Assembly (NCBI GenBank): GCA_022833215.1
Contig: JAIPUZ010000113.1
Location: forward strand, 28,982-92,981
Direction: 5' to 3'
DNA length: 64,000 nucleotides
DNA from: Mesorhizobium sp.
GTDB taxonomy: Bacteria > Pseudomonadota > Alphaproteobacteria > Rhizobiales > Rhizobiaceae
Of the stretch, positions 1 to 6,995 are shown in pieces (the first letter of the stretch is position 1; each line of letters starts with the position of its first letter). A program made the position numbers and the translations under genes. The notes under the pieces were generated by a model that made no database searches, was not told where the DNA came from, and saw only the letters and a list, made by a program, of their open reading frames with translations.

Positions 1-273
1 CGCGTGACCAGCCGGTTGGTGCTGAGGGGGCGGGTCAGTCGGGAGAAGGTGCCGGGCACGTATTCCCGCTACTACTTGACCGACGAGCAACTTGCCATGT
101 TCCAGAGGCTGGTGTCCGGCGGGTTTCACCTGCGGCCGTCTGCTACCGACGCGGCGACTCGGCTGCGGTTTCTCAAGGATCTTCAGGAGCGGACGGTTTA
201 CCGGGACTCGGCAACGCTGGCGGCCATCGTCCAAGACTACGAGGTCGCGCTGCGCGAGGCTGCGGACATCTGA
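1..273 (+). CDS. Hypothetical protein, 5' end cut by window edge
   Basis: The frame is open from the first base to a TGA at 271-273, so at least 90 codons are visible; a GTG at position 4 could be a start but the gene more likely continues upstream. The visible protein is basic at its start, contains a YSRYYL tyrosine-rich stretch and ends in two predicted helices. I do not recognise the family. It is followed within 4 bases by the first copy of the GAGTCTG/GGGCGC composite element, which probably ends this transcription unit. Confidence is moderate that it is a real gene because of its position and coding character, low for any function. Confidence 0.5.
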   Translation, partial: RVTSRLVLRGRVSREKVPGTYSRYYLTDEQLAMFQRLVSGGFHLRPSATDAATRLRFLKDLQERTVYRDSATLAAIVQDYEVALREAADI

Positions 274-276
274 TCG

Positions 277-358
277 TGAGTCTGGTGCCGCGCGCCGTGA
301 CCGCCCGGATTTTCTGGCCTGTGCGGGTGGTTGCGATTGCCGGGCGCCGATAGGGCGC
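277..358 (+). repeat. Composite intergenic element, copy 1 (GAGTCTG ... GGGCGC-N5-GGGCGC)
   Basis: TGAGTCTGGTGCC starts 4 bases after the preceding stop codon. About 62 bases later lie two GGGCGC hexamers at 342-347 and 353-358, exactly 11 bp apart (spacer CGATA). Between the two parts ACCGCCC and GGGTGGT can pair. The same arrangement recurs at 3837, 6159, 8266, 13875 and 63707. It is the only long gap before the gene at 445, and a CATAAT hexamer near 413 may be its -10 box. Function as operator, terminator or both is inferred only from position and repetition. Confidence 0.65.
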
Positions 359-444
359 AAAGTTACAAAAAAGGTGTGGTAATTCCCGGCACTTCACGGG
401 AAATCACTGGCATAATTCGCCCATCGTCAACGACCACGCCCACC

Positions 445-696
445 ATGAAAATCATCAACGAAACCGCCCAGCCCGACGCCAGCGCGTGGTCGGCACTGGT
501 CGATCTGCGCGGCATCCGCTTCGTGGCGTCCTATGTCGCCGGCCGGCTGTCGGTGCGTCTGGCCCCGTACAAGCGCCCGCCTCGGGTGGCGACGTGGATG
601 GTTGGCTACGTGAAGGAGTGGGCCGGCAAGCGCCTCGCGCTACTGCCTGATGAATGGTTCGAAGCGCACCGGGCGCTGTATGGGGTGGCCGCGTGA
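445..696 (+). CDS. Hypothetical early protein (83 aa)
   Basis: I start it at the ATG at 445, preceded by a 60-base non-coding stretch, rather than at an in-frame TTG further upstream inside the repeat element. The product is a small basic protein rich in Trp, Arg and Ala with no recognisable domain. Its TGA overlaps the GTG start of the next gene (GTGA), so the two are translationally coupled. It is the first gene of a run of tightly packed small early genes ending at 3832. No family is recognised. Confidence 0.55.
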   Translation: MKIINETAQPDASAWSALVDLRGIRFVASYVAGRLSVRLAPYKRPPRVATWMVGYVKEWAGKRLALLPDEWFEAHRALYGVAA

Positions 697-935
697 TCCC
701 CACCAGCCTCCAAACCGTCGCCGCCGGGTTCGACGCGCTGTGGAAGCTGCGCGCGCGGCGCAACGATATCGACGCCGAGTTGCTGGTGCTGCAGGCCGGC
801 CCTTGCTCGGGGAAGGACCGTGCTCGCATCGCCAATCTCATGCAGCGCCGCGCCGATCTCGTCGAACGAATCCAGTCCATGTCCGCCCACGCGCGCGGCA
901 TGGCAAATGCAACCACGCGCCGCCTCGGCGCTTAA
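693..935 (+). CDS. Hypothetical early protein (80 aa)
   Basis: The start is the GTG at 693 that overlaps the preceding TGA by GTGA; an upstream in-frame GTG at 654 lies inside the previous gene and is less likely. The protein is predominantly helical, with an Ala/Arg-rich helical body and charged heptad-like stretches (for example RRADLVERIQS) suggesting a short coiled coil. Similar small coiled-coil proteins are common among phage early genes but no specific function follows. It ends 12 bases before the next ATG. Confidence 0.5.
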   Translation: MIPTSLQTVAAGFDALWKLRARRNDIDAELLVLQAGPCSGKDRARIANLMQRRADLVERIQSMSAHARGMANATTRRLGA

Positions 936-947
936 CCAAGGAAGGAT

Positions 948-1460
948 ATGCCCACACCTATACTGACCGACGAAGATCGCGCTCTGCTGCGGGCGGCGGC
1001 CAATGTCATCACGAACGCTGCCAACGTCACCACCGAGCGCGTTAAAGCCGCCGCCCTGCTGCGCAAGCTGGCCGTGCCGCCAACCGAAACCGGCCTGCTG
1101 GCCTTCGCCCAAGGCGAGCCCAACGAATATTTCATCACCAACAACGGCCATTGGCTGGCGGCGGTGAAGTTCAACGGCGAACTGACCGTCGCCGAGCAGG
1201 AGGCAAACCTGCGCGCGTGGCTGGCCGGGGCCTCGGCCCTGCAACTCGCCCAAGGTCGCATCGATGGCCTGCGCCGCCTGTGCGGGTATGTCGAGGATAG
1301 CAGCGATGAGTCGGTGGGGATTTACCAAGACGACGCGACCCGCGATTGGACCGTGCGTGTAGGGCCATCGCTGTCGCCGCGTGCGAAGCTCTTCCACGGT
1401 CACAGCATGATCGCTGCCCTCGACGCCGCTATCGCTGCCGACCAGCCGGAGGGATCATGA
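948..1460 (+). CDS. Hypothetical early protein (170 aa)
   Basis: A strong Shine-Dalgarno sequence (AAGGAAGG) sits 3 bases before the ATG; the 17-base leader AACCAAGGAAGGATATG is identical to the one in front of the gene at 6519. The N-terminal third is helical and Ala-rich, the centre carries a beta-type segment with NEYFITNNGHWL, and the C-terminus is Asp/Ala-rich. I do not recognise a domain. Its stop overlaps the next start by ATGA. Probably a phage accessory protein of the early operon. Confidence 0.6.
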   Translation: MPTPILTDEDRALLRAAANVITNAANVTTERVKAAALLRKLAVPPTETGLLAFAQGEPNEYFITNNGHWLAAVKFNGELTVAEQEANLRAWLAGASALQLAQGRIDGLRRLCGYVEDSSDESVGIYQDDATRDWTVRVGPSLSPRAKLFHGHSMIAALDAAIAADQPEGS

Positions 1461-1990
1461 GCGCGACCAGCAATCCCCTGCGAGGTTCCCTGACGATCTG
1501 CAAGGACTCGTCGGGCACGGTACGGGTCTACGTCCGGGATCAGGAGTCGCGGACGGTGTTCGCGGCTCTGCGACTGTCGCCGGAAGACTTTGCTGACGCC
1601 CTGTTCGGGCTGGCGGAGACGCATTGCGAGCTGGACGTGCACGGGCTCGATCGCATCGGGAAACGCCGCGTATCGGAAAGCCGGCAGATCGAGGTCTTGG
1701 GCGAGGCGAAAATTTACAAGAGGGATAATCTCCGCGCATGGTTGCGTGAAAATGCGCAGGAGCCGGGCTGGATCCTTGACGACTATCTCGGGACACAGGG
1801 CTCGGTGCTCTATCGTGACGGCAAGGTGCTCCTGAATTACCGCGTCTACAAGTTCGTGGACGTGGCCGAGGAATCCGCCGCCGCTGTCGTGCAGGGCAGC
1901 TGCGATCCGGATTGCGAGTGGGGGGCGCGCAAGGACGGCGATCCGGTGGGCCAAGAGTGCCAGAAGTGCGGCTTGATCATCCCGTTCTGA
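1457..1990 (+). CDS. Hypothetical protein with C-terminal zinc-ribbon-like cysteines (177 aa)
   Basis: The start is the ATG at 1457, overlapping the preceding stop (ATGA); longer versions would run back through the previous gene. The N-terminal half looks beta-rich (GTVRVYVRDQESRTVFAALR). Near the C-terminus the spacing CDPDC, then CQKCG, gives four cysteines that could bind one zinc ion, although the spacing is not that of a classical finger. No known family is recognised. It lies in a chain of overlapping early genes and is likely co-translated with them. Confidence 0.6.
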   Translation: MSATSNPLRGSLTICKDSSGTVRVYVRDQESRTVFAALRLSPEDFADALFGLAETHCELDVHGLDRIGKRRVSESRQIEVLGEAKIYKRDNLRAWLRENAQEPGWILDDYLGTQGSVLYRDGKVLLNYRVYKFVDVAEESAAAVVQGSCDPDCEWGARKDGDPVGQECQKCGLIIPF

Positions 1991-2003
1991 ATCAGGAGAC
2001 ATC

Positions 2004-2429
2004 ATGAATTTCGCTGACCTGCCGCTGGGCGGCTTGTTCTTGAACGACGGGGAGGCTTGGGAAAAGGTCGGTTGGCGCCGGGCGAAGCCGGCCGGAAAGC
2101 CCGGCCCGTCGTGTGCGATAAGCGACATCTTCACGGAAGTCCGCCCGATGTTCCGTCATCTCGGCTTGGCCTTCGTGGTGCTGGCCGAGTTCCCCGACAC
2201 GGACGACGGCGTGGACGCGGCGAACGCCTACATGGAGGCCAACCCCGGCGCTGCGGTGCTGGGGGTGGTCGACGGTCGCGCCGTGCTGGCCGACAAGGCC
2301 GACATGGGGGTTAAGCTGCCCCTGGCAGCGGAAGACTTCATCCGGCTCGGGGCCGAGCGCGGGCATGGCTCGGCCCGGCGCTTCGCCGAGAAGGTTGTCG
2401 CACGCCGGAAGGCGAAGGAGGCCGCATGA
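2004..2429 (+). CDS. Hypothetical early protein (141 aa)
   Basis: CAGGAG lies 6 bases before the ATG at 2004. The N-terminus (GGLFLNDGEAWEKVGWRRA) has the look of a small beta domain seen in phage proteins that begin by describing a surface-exposed loop, but I cannot assign it. The middle is hydrophobic (LAFVVLAEFP) and the last 30 residues are strongly basic, as in nucleic-acid-binding tails. It overlaps the next gene by ATGA. Function unknown. Confidence 0.6.
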   Translation: MNFADLPLGGLFLNDGEAWEKVGWRRAKPAGKPGPSCAISDIFTEVRPMFRHLGLAFVVLAEFPDTDDGVDAANAYMEANPGAAVLGVVDGRAVLADKADMGVKLPLAAEDFIRLGAERGHGSARRFAEKVVARRKAKEAA

Positions 2430-2668
2430 GCGCTGCCATCCGTGACGAGATTGCGCGCCTTCGGGCCGACGCTCGCCATTTCCGCGATCTGGCGAAGATG
2501 AAGCGCGCCGAGGTGGCGCGGTTGAAGGCGCTGCCGATAGGCCGGCGCGACCCCGTCGCCTTGCTGCGCGCCCGGGATCGGGTCGCCGAGTATGTCCGCG
2601 ACGCGCAGAATTGCGAGGCGAAGATCAAAGAATGGCGCGCGCAGATCCCGCGCAAGGGAGGCGCGTGA
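2426..2668 (+). CDS. Hypothetical coiled-coil protein (80 aa)
   Basis: Starts at the ATG overlapping the previous stop (ATGA) and ends in a GTGA overlap with the next gene. The product is almost entirely charged helix (IRDEIARLRADARHFRDL), consistent with a short coiled coil, and is very basic. Such small proteins are frequent in early phage operons; no specific role can be inferred. Coding by position in a perfectly overlapped gene chain. Confidence 0.55.
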   Translation: MSAAIRDEIARLRADARHFRDLAKMKRAEVARLKALPIGRRDPVALLRARDRVAEYVRDAQNCEAKIKEWRAQIPRKGGA

Positions 2669-2844
2669 CGCCCGCTCAATACCACGAGTTCCAGCTGCTG
2701 CGCATGGCGCTGGCGTTCGACAAGCTGAAGCTGCCCGGCATGGCTGCCGCGACGGAGGTGCTGCGCGATGCTGCAGGGTTCATCCGGGAGCAGGCGGCTG
2801 GTGGCGATGGGCAGGCGGTGGAGCCCGCCGAGGGAGGCGAGTGA
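2665..2844 (+). CDS. Hypothetical small helical protein (59 aa)
   Basis: I choose the GTG at 2665, which overlaps the preceding TGA, instead of an upstream in-frame ATG at 2611. The protein is a small alpha-helical protein (YHEFQLLRMALAFDKLKLPG) with an acidic tail; its stop overlaps the GTG of the methyltransferase gene. The chain of stop/start overlaps on both sides is the main evidence that it is real. No family recognised. Confidence 0.5.
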   Translation: MTPAQYHEFQLLRMALAFDKLKLPGMAAATEVLRDAAGFIREQAAGGDGQAVEPAEGGE

Positions 2845-3338
2845 GCCTGTCTGCCCACCAGTCTGCGCGAGCCGGCAAGGACGAATGGCTCACCCCGCCG
2901 GACATTCTGGCGGCGCTCGGGCCGTTCGATCTGGATCCGTGCGCGCCGGTCGTGCGCCCGTGGCCGACGGCGGCGCAGCACTTCACCATCCTCGACAACG
3001 GCCTGGTGCGTGCTTGGCATGGCCGTGTTTGGCTTAACCCGCCGTTCGGGCGTGCCGCGGCGACGTGGATGCGGCGCATGGTCGAGCACGGCAACGGCAT
3101 CGCACTGCTGCCGGCACGCACCGAGACGGAGATGTTCTACGAGACGGTGTGGTTTGCAGCCGACGCGGTGCTGTTCCTGCAGGGCCGGCCGCACTTCCAC
3201 CACGTCGACGGCAAGCGGGCATCGTTCAATTCCGGCGCGCCGATCTGCTTGATCGCGTATGGTGTCGCCAACGTGGCCGCGCTCTCGCGCTCGAACCTTG
3301 GGCACGTCGTGCCCGTTCTTCGGAGGACTGCAGCATGA
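2841..3338 (+). CDS. Phage DNA N6-adenine methyltransferase (Dam-like)
   Basis: The protein (165 aa from the GTG at 2841, which overlaps the preceding stop) follows the pattern of the phage Dam family: DEWLTPP near residue 14, FDLDPCA at 29-35, the catalytic-type NPPFG at 66-70, and LLPARTETEMF further on. Members transfer a methyl group from S-adenosylmethionine to adenine N6 and are used by phages to protect DNA from host restriction or to adjust regulation; that role is family knowledge, the target site is not visible here. It is embedded in the overlapping early operon and overlaps the next gene by ATGA. Confidence 0.88.
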   Translation: MSLSAHQSARAGKDEWLTPPDILAALGPFDLDPCAPVVRPWPTAAQHFTILDNGLVRAWHGRVWLNPPFGRAAATWMRRMVEHGNGIALLPARTETEMFYETVWFAADAVLFLQGRPHFHHVDGKRASFNSGAPICLIAYGVANVAALSRSNLGHVVPVLRRTAA

Positions 3339-3832
3339 ACGAATCCCACCCCGATTTCATTGGGCCGAGGTCGCCGTTTGCGACGCTGCGCGGCTTGCTG
3401 GGCACGTCAATCCCCCAAATTTCGATGCCGAAGGGCTTAGACCTGAACCGCCCCATCGGCGTTTCGCCGTCTGAATGGGCCGAACACAAGCTCAAGCTCA
3501 ACCAGAAGCCCGCCGCTGTGCGCGTGTGGGAGCGTAAGCGGTGGGCGCCTGGCACGCGTCAGGATCTGCTCGTCCCGATGTCCGCCGATGGACTGCTGTA
3601 CGTCGCGGCCGCCGACGCGGTCATCAAGCGCATGCTCTCCGGCAAGCTTCCGTCCGGCGCGGGCGCGAACACCGAGGCCGTGTCGTATGCCTTGACGCTA
3701 AGCCATCGGCTCGGCGAGGACGCGCCCTATGCGCAGTTCGTTGCGCATCCAACGCTTCCACGCCCCATCCCGGTTGTGCCCTTCCGGTCGGGGTTGGCGG
3801 AGCTGCGGCGGGCGCGTGGGCGGTCCATCTGA
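3335..3832 (+). CDS. Hypothetical protein (165 aa)
   Basis: GGAGG lies 8 bases upstream of the ATG at 3335, inside the end of the methyltransferase gene, and the ATGA overlap implies coupling. The protein has a proline-rich start, a central helical region with VRVWERKRWAPGTRQDL, and an Arg-rich C-terminus. I recognise no domain. It is the last gene of the first early run and is followed 5 bases later by the second GAGTCTG element containing a strong terminator. Confidence 0.6.
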   Translation: MNESHPDFIGPRSPFATLRGLLGTSIPQISMPKGLDLNRPIGVSPSEWAEHKLKLNQKPAAVRVWERKRWAPGTRQDLLVPMSADGLLYVAAADAVIKRMLSGKLPSGAGANTEAVSYALTLSHRLGEDAPYAQFVAHPTLPRPIPVVPFRSGLAELRRARGRSI

Positions 3833-3836
3833 CTCC

Positions 3837-3919
3837 GAGTCTGACGACAAAGCCCCGGCGCGCGTTGCGTTCCGGGGCTTTCTGCTGCCCACCGTTGCCG
3901 CCGGGCGCTGGTCGGGCGC
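3837..3919 (+). repeat. Composite intergenic element, copy 2
   Basis: GAGTCTG at 3837-3843 is followed by a 10-bp inverted repeat and then GGGCGC at 3903-3908 and 3914-3919 (spacer TGGTC), exactly 11 bp apart and 64 bp from the GTCTG, as in the other copies. The second hexamer touches the stop codon of the minus-strand VapC gene. It follows the preceding stop by 4 bases. Confidence 0.65.
3849..3881. terminator. Bidirectional rho-independent terminator
   Basis: AAAGCCCCGG and CCGGGGCTTT form a perfect 10-bp stem with a 13-base loop. The A run on one side and T run on the other let it act in both directions, which fits its place between the plus-strand early operon and the convergent VapBC genes. 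Confidence 0.85.
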
Positions 3920-4317
3920 TACGCCAGCCAGTTCTCGACCTTCAGGCCCCTGATCCGGCTGAACTCGCTCGTGTTGGCCGTGACCAGCGTTACCCCGAGC
4001 GCGTAGGCGTGGGCGGCGATAAAAAGGTCGTTGTGCCCGATGGGCTGGCCGGCTGCCTCCAGCTCGGCGCGGATGCCGCCGTATTCGGCGTCGGCGGGCA
4101 CGTCGAGCGGTAGGATCGCGATCTCGGCGAGGATTTCCTCGACCTTCTGCAGGAGGCGCTCAGACCCCTTTTTCGCGGTGCCGTAGCGCAGTTCCGAGGC
4201 CACGATAATGCTGGTGCAGACGGCATCCTCGCCGACGCGCAGCAGCGCCTTCGCGGCCGGGCCGATGGGATTGCGGATGATGTCGCTGATGATGTTCGTG
4301 TCGAGCATGTAGCGCAT
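3919..4317 (-). CDS. vapC: VapC/FitB-type PIN-domain toxin
   Basis: A 132-residue PIN-domain ribonuclease. The acidic metal-binding residues are in place: D6 in MLDTN, E42 in ASELRYG and D97 in GHNDLFIAAHA, with the late TANTSEFSRI segment that closes the active site. Family members cleave RNA (often tRNA) and are neutralised by the adjacent VapB antitoxin. The start ATG overlaps the vapB TAA by one base (TAATG), so the pair is co-translated. In a prophage such a module can stabilise the element or act in defence; which applies here is inference. It stands on the opposite strand from its neighbours, typical of an independently acquired cassette. Confidence 0.93.
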   Translation of the reverse strand: MRYMLDTNIISDIIRNPIGPAAKALLRVGEDAVCTSIIVASELRYGTAKKGSERLLQKVEEILAEIAILPLDVPADAEYGGIRAELEAAGQPIGHNDLFIAAHAYALGVTLVTANTSEFSRIRGLKVENWLA

Positions 4318-4583
4318 TAGAAAATGTTCTCCGGCTTGACCGGCTCATCGTCTATGTCAGGGAACTGGTCCTCCGGCCCGAGCGCTGGCTCCTTCGCCCA
4401 CTTCGCCAGAAGGGACGTGATCCCCGCCTTGCGGATCGGCTCGATGATCAGCCGGTCGCCCTCTCGCAGGACGCGCACCTTGTCGCCCGGCGCGCCGAAC
4501 TCCGGCGGGATCCGCACGGCGAGGCTGCGGTTGTTGCGGAAGATCGTGGTTTCCCTCGGTGGGGTTTGTGCGGGTGTTGCCAT
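4317..4583 (-). CDS. vapB: VapB-type antitoxin (AbrB/SpoVT-like swapped-hairpin domain)
   Basis: The 88-residue product has an N-terminal AbrB-type DNA-binding domain (FRNNRSLAVRIPPEF, then GDKVRVLREGDRLIIEP) and a C-terminal tail of the kind that wraps the toxin (LLAKWAKEPALG). AGGAGG 6 bases upstream supports the ATG at 4583 over an upstream in-frame start. VapB binds VapC and, in the complex, represses its own operon; a large palindrome 14 bases upstream of the start is the evident operator. First gene of a two-gene minus-strand operon. Confidence 0.92.
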   Translation of the reverse strand: MATPAQTPPRETTIFRNNRSLAVRIPPEFGAPGDKVRVLREGDRLIIEPIRKAGITSLLAKWAKEPALGPEDQFPDIDDEPVKPENIF

Positions 4584-4596
4584 GGGCGCCTCCTGT

Positions 4597-4620
4597 TGGG
4601 ATATGCCATGGTATATCCCA
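4597..4620. promoter_or_regulatory. VapBC operator palindrome
   Basis: TGGGATAT and ATATCCCA form an 8-bp inverted repeat around an eight-base near-palindromic centre (GCCATGGT), giving a nearly perfect 24-bp dyad 14 bp upstream of vapB. Its place and symmetry fit the autoregulatory site of an AbrB-type antitoxin. It may also influence the divergent gene at 4735, whose likely -10 (TATACT) lies near 4661. Confidence 0.75.
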
Positions 4621-4734
4621 TGGGGAAGCCCGGCGCAACCGACACTTTCTGCCGGGCCGGAGGTATACTCAAATCTGGTTATCCGCAGCCGGTCGGTCAC
4701 CGGCTATTTTGCCCTCCGGGGCGCAAGGGAAAGG

Positions 4735-5181
4735 ATGGAACTGAGAAAACCTGAAGGTATGAGCTGGGCAGAGTTTTTGCGCGGCTATCAAGACCAGTAC
4801 GCCGAAATGGTGAACAACCTGCAGGCGCTCTGCCACGGCTTGGCTTCCGAGGCCGGCTGGTGGAAAGCGAAGAACGGCACCGACGTGCGCGACCTCGACC
4901 CGGAGTTTTTCGGGTGGTGGGCTGGCACCAAGATCGCCCTGATCCACTCCGAGGCCAGCGAAGGGCTCGAGGGCCTGCGCAAAGGCTTGCCCGACGACAA
5001 GCTGCCGGAGTTCCCGATGTTCGGCGTCGAGCTGCAGGACGGCATTATCCGTTCGTGGGATCTGGCCGGCGGCTTGGGCTTCAACTCGGGCGCCATGTTC
5101 GTGCAGAAGCTGCTGTTCAACGCCCAGCGCGCGGACCACCGCCCCGAGAACCGCGCGCAGGCTGGCGGGAAGGCGTTCTGA
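4735..5181 (+). CDS. MazG-like nucleotide pyrophosphohydrolase
   Basis: A 148-residue all-helical protein of the MazG/all-alpha NTP pyrophosphohydrolase type. The paired metal-binding motifs are visible: E73 and E76 in HSEASEG, then E99 and D102 in GVELQDGII, followed by the conserved C-terminal NAQRADHRPENR and GGKAF. Relatives hydrolyse (d)NTPs to monophosphates, and in phages they may adjust nucleotide pools or alarmone levels. GGGAAAGG is very close to the ATG at 4735, so the ATG at 4759 is an alternative start. It diverges from VapBC and probably has its own promoter (TATACT near 4661). Confidence 0.85.
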   Translation: MELRKPEGMSWAEFLRGYQDQYAEMVNNLQALCHGLASEAGWWKAKNGTDVRDLDPEFFGWWAGTKIALIHSEASEGLEGLRKGLPDDKLPEFPMFGVELQDGIIRSWDLAGGLGFNSGAMFVQKLLFNAQRADHRPENRAQAGGKAF

Positions 5182-5183
5182 CT

Positions 5184-5417
5184 ATGGCGACCACATCAAA
5201 GATTCCTCGCACGCCTTGGTTCAATATGGACCAGCAGCCGCAACGCACGGGATGGTACGAAATCGGGCAGGACCAGGGCAGAAGGATACGCCGCCGTTAT
5301 TGGAACGGCTCGAGTTGGCGCCTGTTTCCAGATGGGCCTCGGGTGATATTCCTTCGGTCAGCCCGCTGGCGCGGCTTGACGGCCCCTTACCCCACGGAGG
5401 CGGCCCGTGCAGCATGA
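5184..5417 (+). CDS. Hypothetical protein (77 aa)
   Basis: Starts 2 bases after the MazG-like gene and overlaps the next gene by 11 bases. The product is rich in Trp, Arg and Pro (TPWFNMDQQPQRTGWYEIG, RRRYWNGSSWRLF), a pattern seen in small phage proteins with a single beta-sheet domain, but the family is not recognised. The real start is taken as ATG 5184 because longer frames overlap the neighbouring gene. Confidence 0.55.
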   Translation: MATTSKIPRTPWFNMDQQPQRTGWYEIGQDQGRRIRRRYWNGSSWRLFPDGPRVIFLRSARWRGLTAPYPTEAARAA

Positions 5418-5619
5418 CCCCGAAATCCTCGCCAAGTCCGGCCTCGACGATCTCCGGGAATGCCCCGATTGCCGGGGATCCGGCATTTATCAGCGCGACC
5501 ACTGCAGCCTGTGCAAGGGCAAGGGCGGGCTGAACATGCGCACCGGCGAGGCTGTGCCGGTCGATGAAGTGCCGCTCGGGCTGGGGGGCGTCACGGAGTC
5601 GTGTGATGAACGACCGTGA
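5407..5619 (+). CDS. DnaJ-type CXXCXGXG zinc-finger peptide (70 aa)
   Basis: Two CXXCXGXG motifs are visible, CPDCRGSG near residue 19 and CSLCKGKG near residue 33, the arrangement that binds one zinc in the central domain of DnaJ. No J domain is present, so it is not a chaperone cofactor itself; similar orphan fingers occur in many phages. The GTG start at 5407 overlaps the preceding gene and the stop overlaps the next. A role in protein or nucleic-acid binding is inference. Confidence 0.65.
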   Translation: MQHDPEILAKSGLDDLRECPDCRGSGIYQRDHCSLCKGKGGLNMRTGEAVPVDEVPLGLGGVTESCDERP

Positions 5620-5914
5620 ACTGTTGTCGCGGGCGGCTAAGGCGGCGGGGTACGACTACAAGCCAGCGAACGGCGCCATTGTTGTGGATGGCATACCGGG
5701 GCGCTGGGATCCGCTCTCTGATGACGGCGACGCGCTGCGCCTGGCGGTGCAGCTGCGGATCCTTGTGGAGTCGTGTGCATTCCAGTCGTATGCATGCGCA
5801 AGGGTGGATTCCAAACGGGTCTATGTAACCGAGCCACACGACGGCGATGTTTTTGCCTCCACCCGCCGCGCCATCGTGCGCGCCGCTGCCGCCCTTGCGC
5901 CGGAGGTCGCATGA
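5606..5914 (+). CDS. Hypothetical protein (102 aa)
   Basis: Begins at ATG 5606 within the end of the previous gene and ends in an ATGA overlap with the HTH gene. The sequence GRWDPLSDDGDALRLAVQLR and a C-terminal RRAIVRAAAALA segment are typical of a widespread but uncharacterised phage protein type that describes small acidic-basic single domains. I cannot give a function. Position in the overlapped early chain supports it as real. Confidence 0.6.
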   Translation: MNDRELLSRAAKAAGYDYKPANGAIVVDGIPGRWDPLSDDGDALRLAVQLRILVESCAFQSYACARVDSKRVYVTEPHDGDVFASTRRAIVRAAAALAPEVA

Positions 5915-6153
5915 CCGGCATCGCCCACATGGTCGCCCAGCTGCTGTCGGTGGTTGGTCACTCTGCCTCCGGCCGTGGCGGACGCCAGCCTAAGTTCGAC
6001 ATCCCGGTGCGCCGCGAGATCGCGCGGCTGCTGGCCGAGGGCGGGCTGACCCACCAGCAAATCGCCGATCAGGTGGGGCAGGGCGTGAAGCGGCACCACG
6101 TCAGCGAGGTGGCGCGCCGGGCTCGTCGTGGTCGCGGCCACATCGACACCTGA
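5911..6153 (+). CDS. Small helix-turn-helix protein, candidate regulator (80 aa)
   Basis: Residues about 28-68 (VRREIARLLAEGGLTHQQIA, followed by ADQVGQGVKRHHVSEVARR) match a helix-turn-helix of the kind found in resolvase-type or Crp-type DNA-binding regions, followed by a very basic tail. There is no effector or dimerisation domain. It is the last gene of the second early run and is followed by the third composite element and the CTCAAATTTGAG palindrome, making it a candidate for the protein that reads one of the repeated sites or switches on the late promoters. That link is inference from position. Confidence 0.65.
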   Translation: MTGIAHMVAQLLSVVGHSASGRGGRQPKFDIPVRREIARLLAEGGLTHQQIADQVGQGVKRHHVSEVARRARRGRGHIDT

Positions 6154-6158
6154 CCCCC

Positions 6159-6240
6159 AGTCTGTTTCGGGTGTGCGGTAACCCTTTGGGATCGCACACC
6201 TTTCCTCAAATTTGAGCCATAATGGGCGCACATCGGGCGC
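6159..6240 (+). promoter_or_regulatory. Composite element copy 3 with embedded promoter/operator
   Basis: CAGTCTG starts 5 bases after the preceding stop. GGTGTGCG (6170-6177) and CGCACACC (6193-6200) form a perfect 8-bp stem. The 12-bp palindrome CTCAAATTTGAG occupies 6205-6216, directly before a CATAAT -10-like box (6218-6223) and the GGGCGC pair at 6224-6229 and 6235-6240 (spacer ACATC). The segment from CCTTTCCTCAAA to the GGGCGC pair is repeated on the minus strand in front of the HicA-like gene. It most likely terminates upstream transcription and controls the gene at 6265. Confidence 0.7.
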
Positions 6241-6264
6241 TGTGCCCGTGTTTATGGGGGGCTT

Positions 6265-6501
6265 ATGACGCAAGTGCAGGTAACGGTGGACGTTGATGTC
6301 GAGCTGAATGTGTTCGACACTCAGGATCTGATCGATGAACTGGAGCGCCGGGGTAAGCAACCCTCGGAGTTCTTGCCCAGGACAGGGCTGGATACCCAGC
6401 GCCAAGCCATGCTCCGCTCGCTGTGGGCTGGCGACGACGCCAAGACCATCGAGTTGCTGAAAAACTACCTGTGCGACTGCCTCGGTCGCGCAACCATTTA
6501 A
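6265..6501 (+). CDS. Hypothetical early protein (78 aa)
   Basis: GGGGGG lies 5 bases before the ATG. The N-terminus alternates hydrophobic and polar residues (VQVTVDVDVELNVF), a clear beta strand, and is followed by an acidic helix (DTQDLIDELERRGKQPSEFL). The pattern is common in phage proteins encoded near single-stranded-DNA annealing or replication genes but I do not recognise a family. First gene behind a putative repressor-controlled promoter. Confidence 0.6.
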   Translation: MTQVQVTVDVDVELNVFDTQDLIDELERRGKQPSEFLPRTGLDTQRQAMLRSLWAGDDAKTIELLKNYLCDCLGRATI

Positions 6502-6518
6502 CCCAACCAAGGAAGGAT

Positions 6519-6995
6519 ATGGACCTGAAAATCCCGGCTGCCCGGACAGCCAGTGACGACGGCCTCTGCGCCGAGGCGTACAACGATTTCTATCACAAGA
6601 TCAAAGCCGAAGTCGGCTATGACAGCTGGCGCGCGATCTGGCAGTTCATCCGCCGTCGCATCGTCACGGAGGAAATGCTCCGGCATGCCGATCTCGGCTG
6701 CTCGGTCGAGAAGAGCGCCGGCACCATCCCCGAAGGCCACGAGCTGGTGTTCCTGAAAATCAGGTCGGCGTCCCTCAACGATGCCACCATGGTGTCGCTC
6801 GGGGCTCTCGCCGAGGCTATCTCGTCGGGCCAGCAGGTGTTTGTCGCGGTCGGCCCGGCTGGTGAGCGCCTGCAGGCGCTGCTGAAGCTGATCGACCAGA
6901 AGTTTGCCTCGGGCAACGATGTCCCGGTGGAGCGCATCACGCTGACACAGGCGGAACTCGAAGGGCTGGATGCGGCTCCGGGAGGTGCGGTATGA
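6519..6995 (+). CDS. Hypothetical early protein (158 aa)
   Basis: The leader AACCAAGGAAGGATATG repeats that of the gene at 948, giving a strong ribosome site directly before ATG 6519. The protein is a mixed alpha/beta domain, with an N-terminal helical region (YNDFYHKIKAEVGYDSWRAI) and a later stretch VFVAVGPAGERLQALLKLI. No catalytic motif is seen. Its stop overlaps the next start (ATGA). Function unknown. Confidence 0.6.
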   Translation: MDLKIPAARTASDDGLCAEAYNDFYHKIKAEVGYDSWRAIWQFIRRRIVTEEMLRHADLGCSVEKSAGTIPEGHELVFLKIRSASLNDATMVSLGALAEAISSGQQVFVAVGPAGERLQALLKLIDQKFASGNDVPVERITLTQAELEGLDAAPGGAV

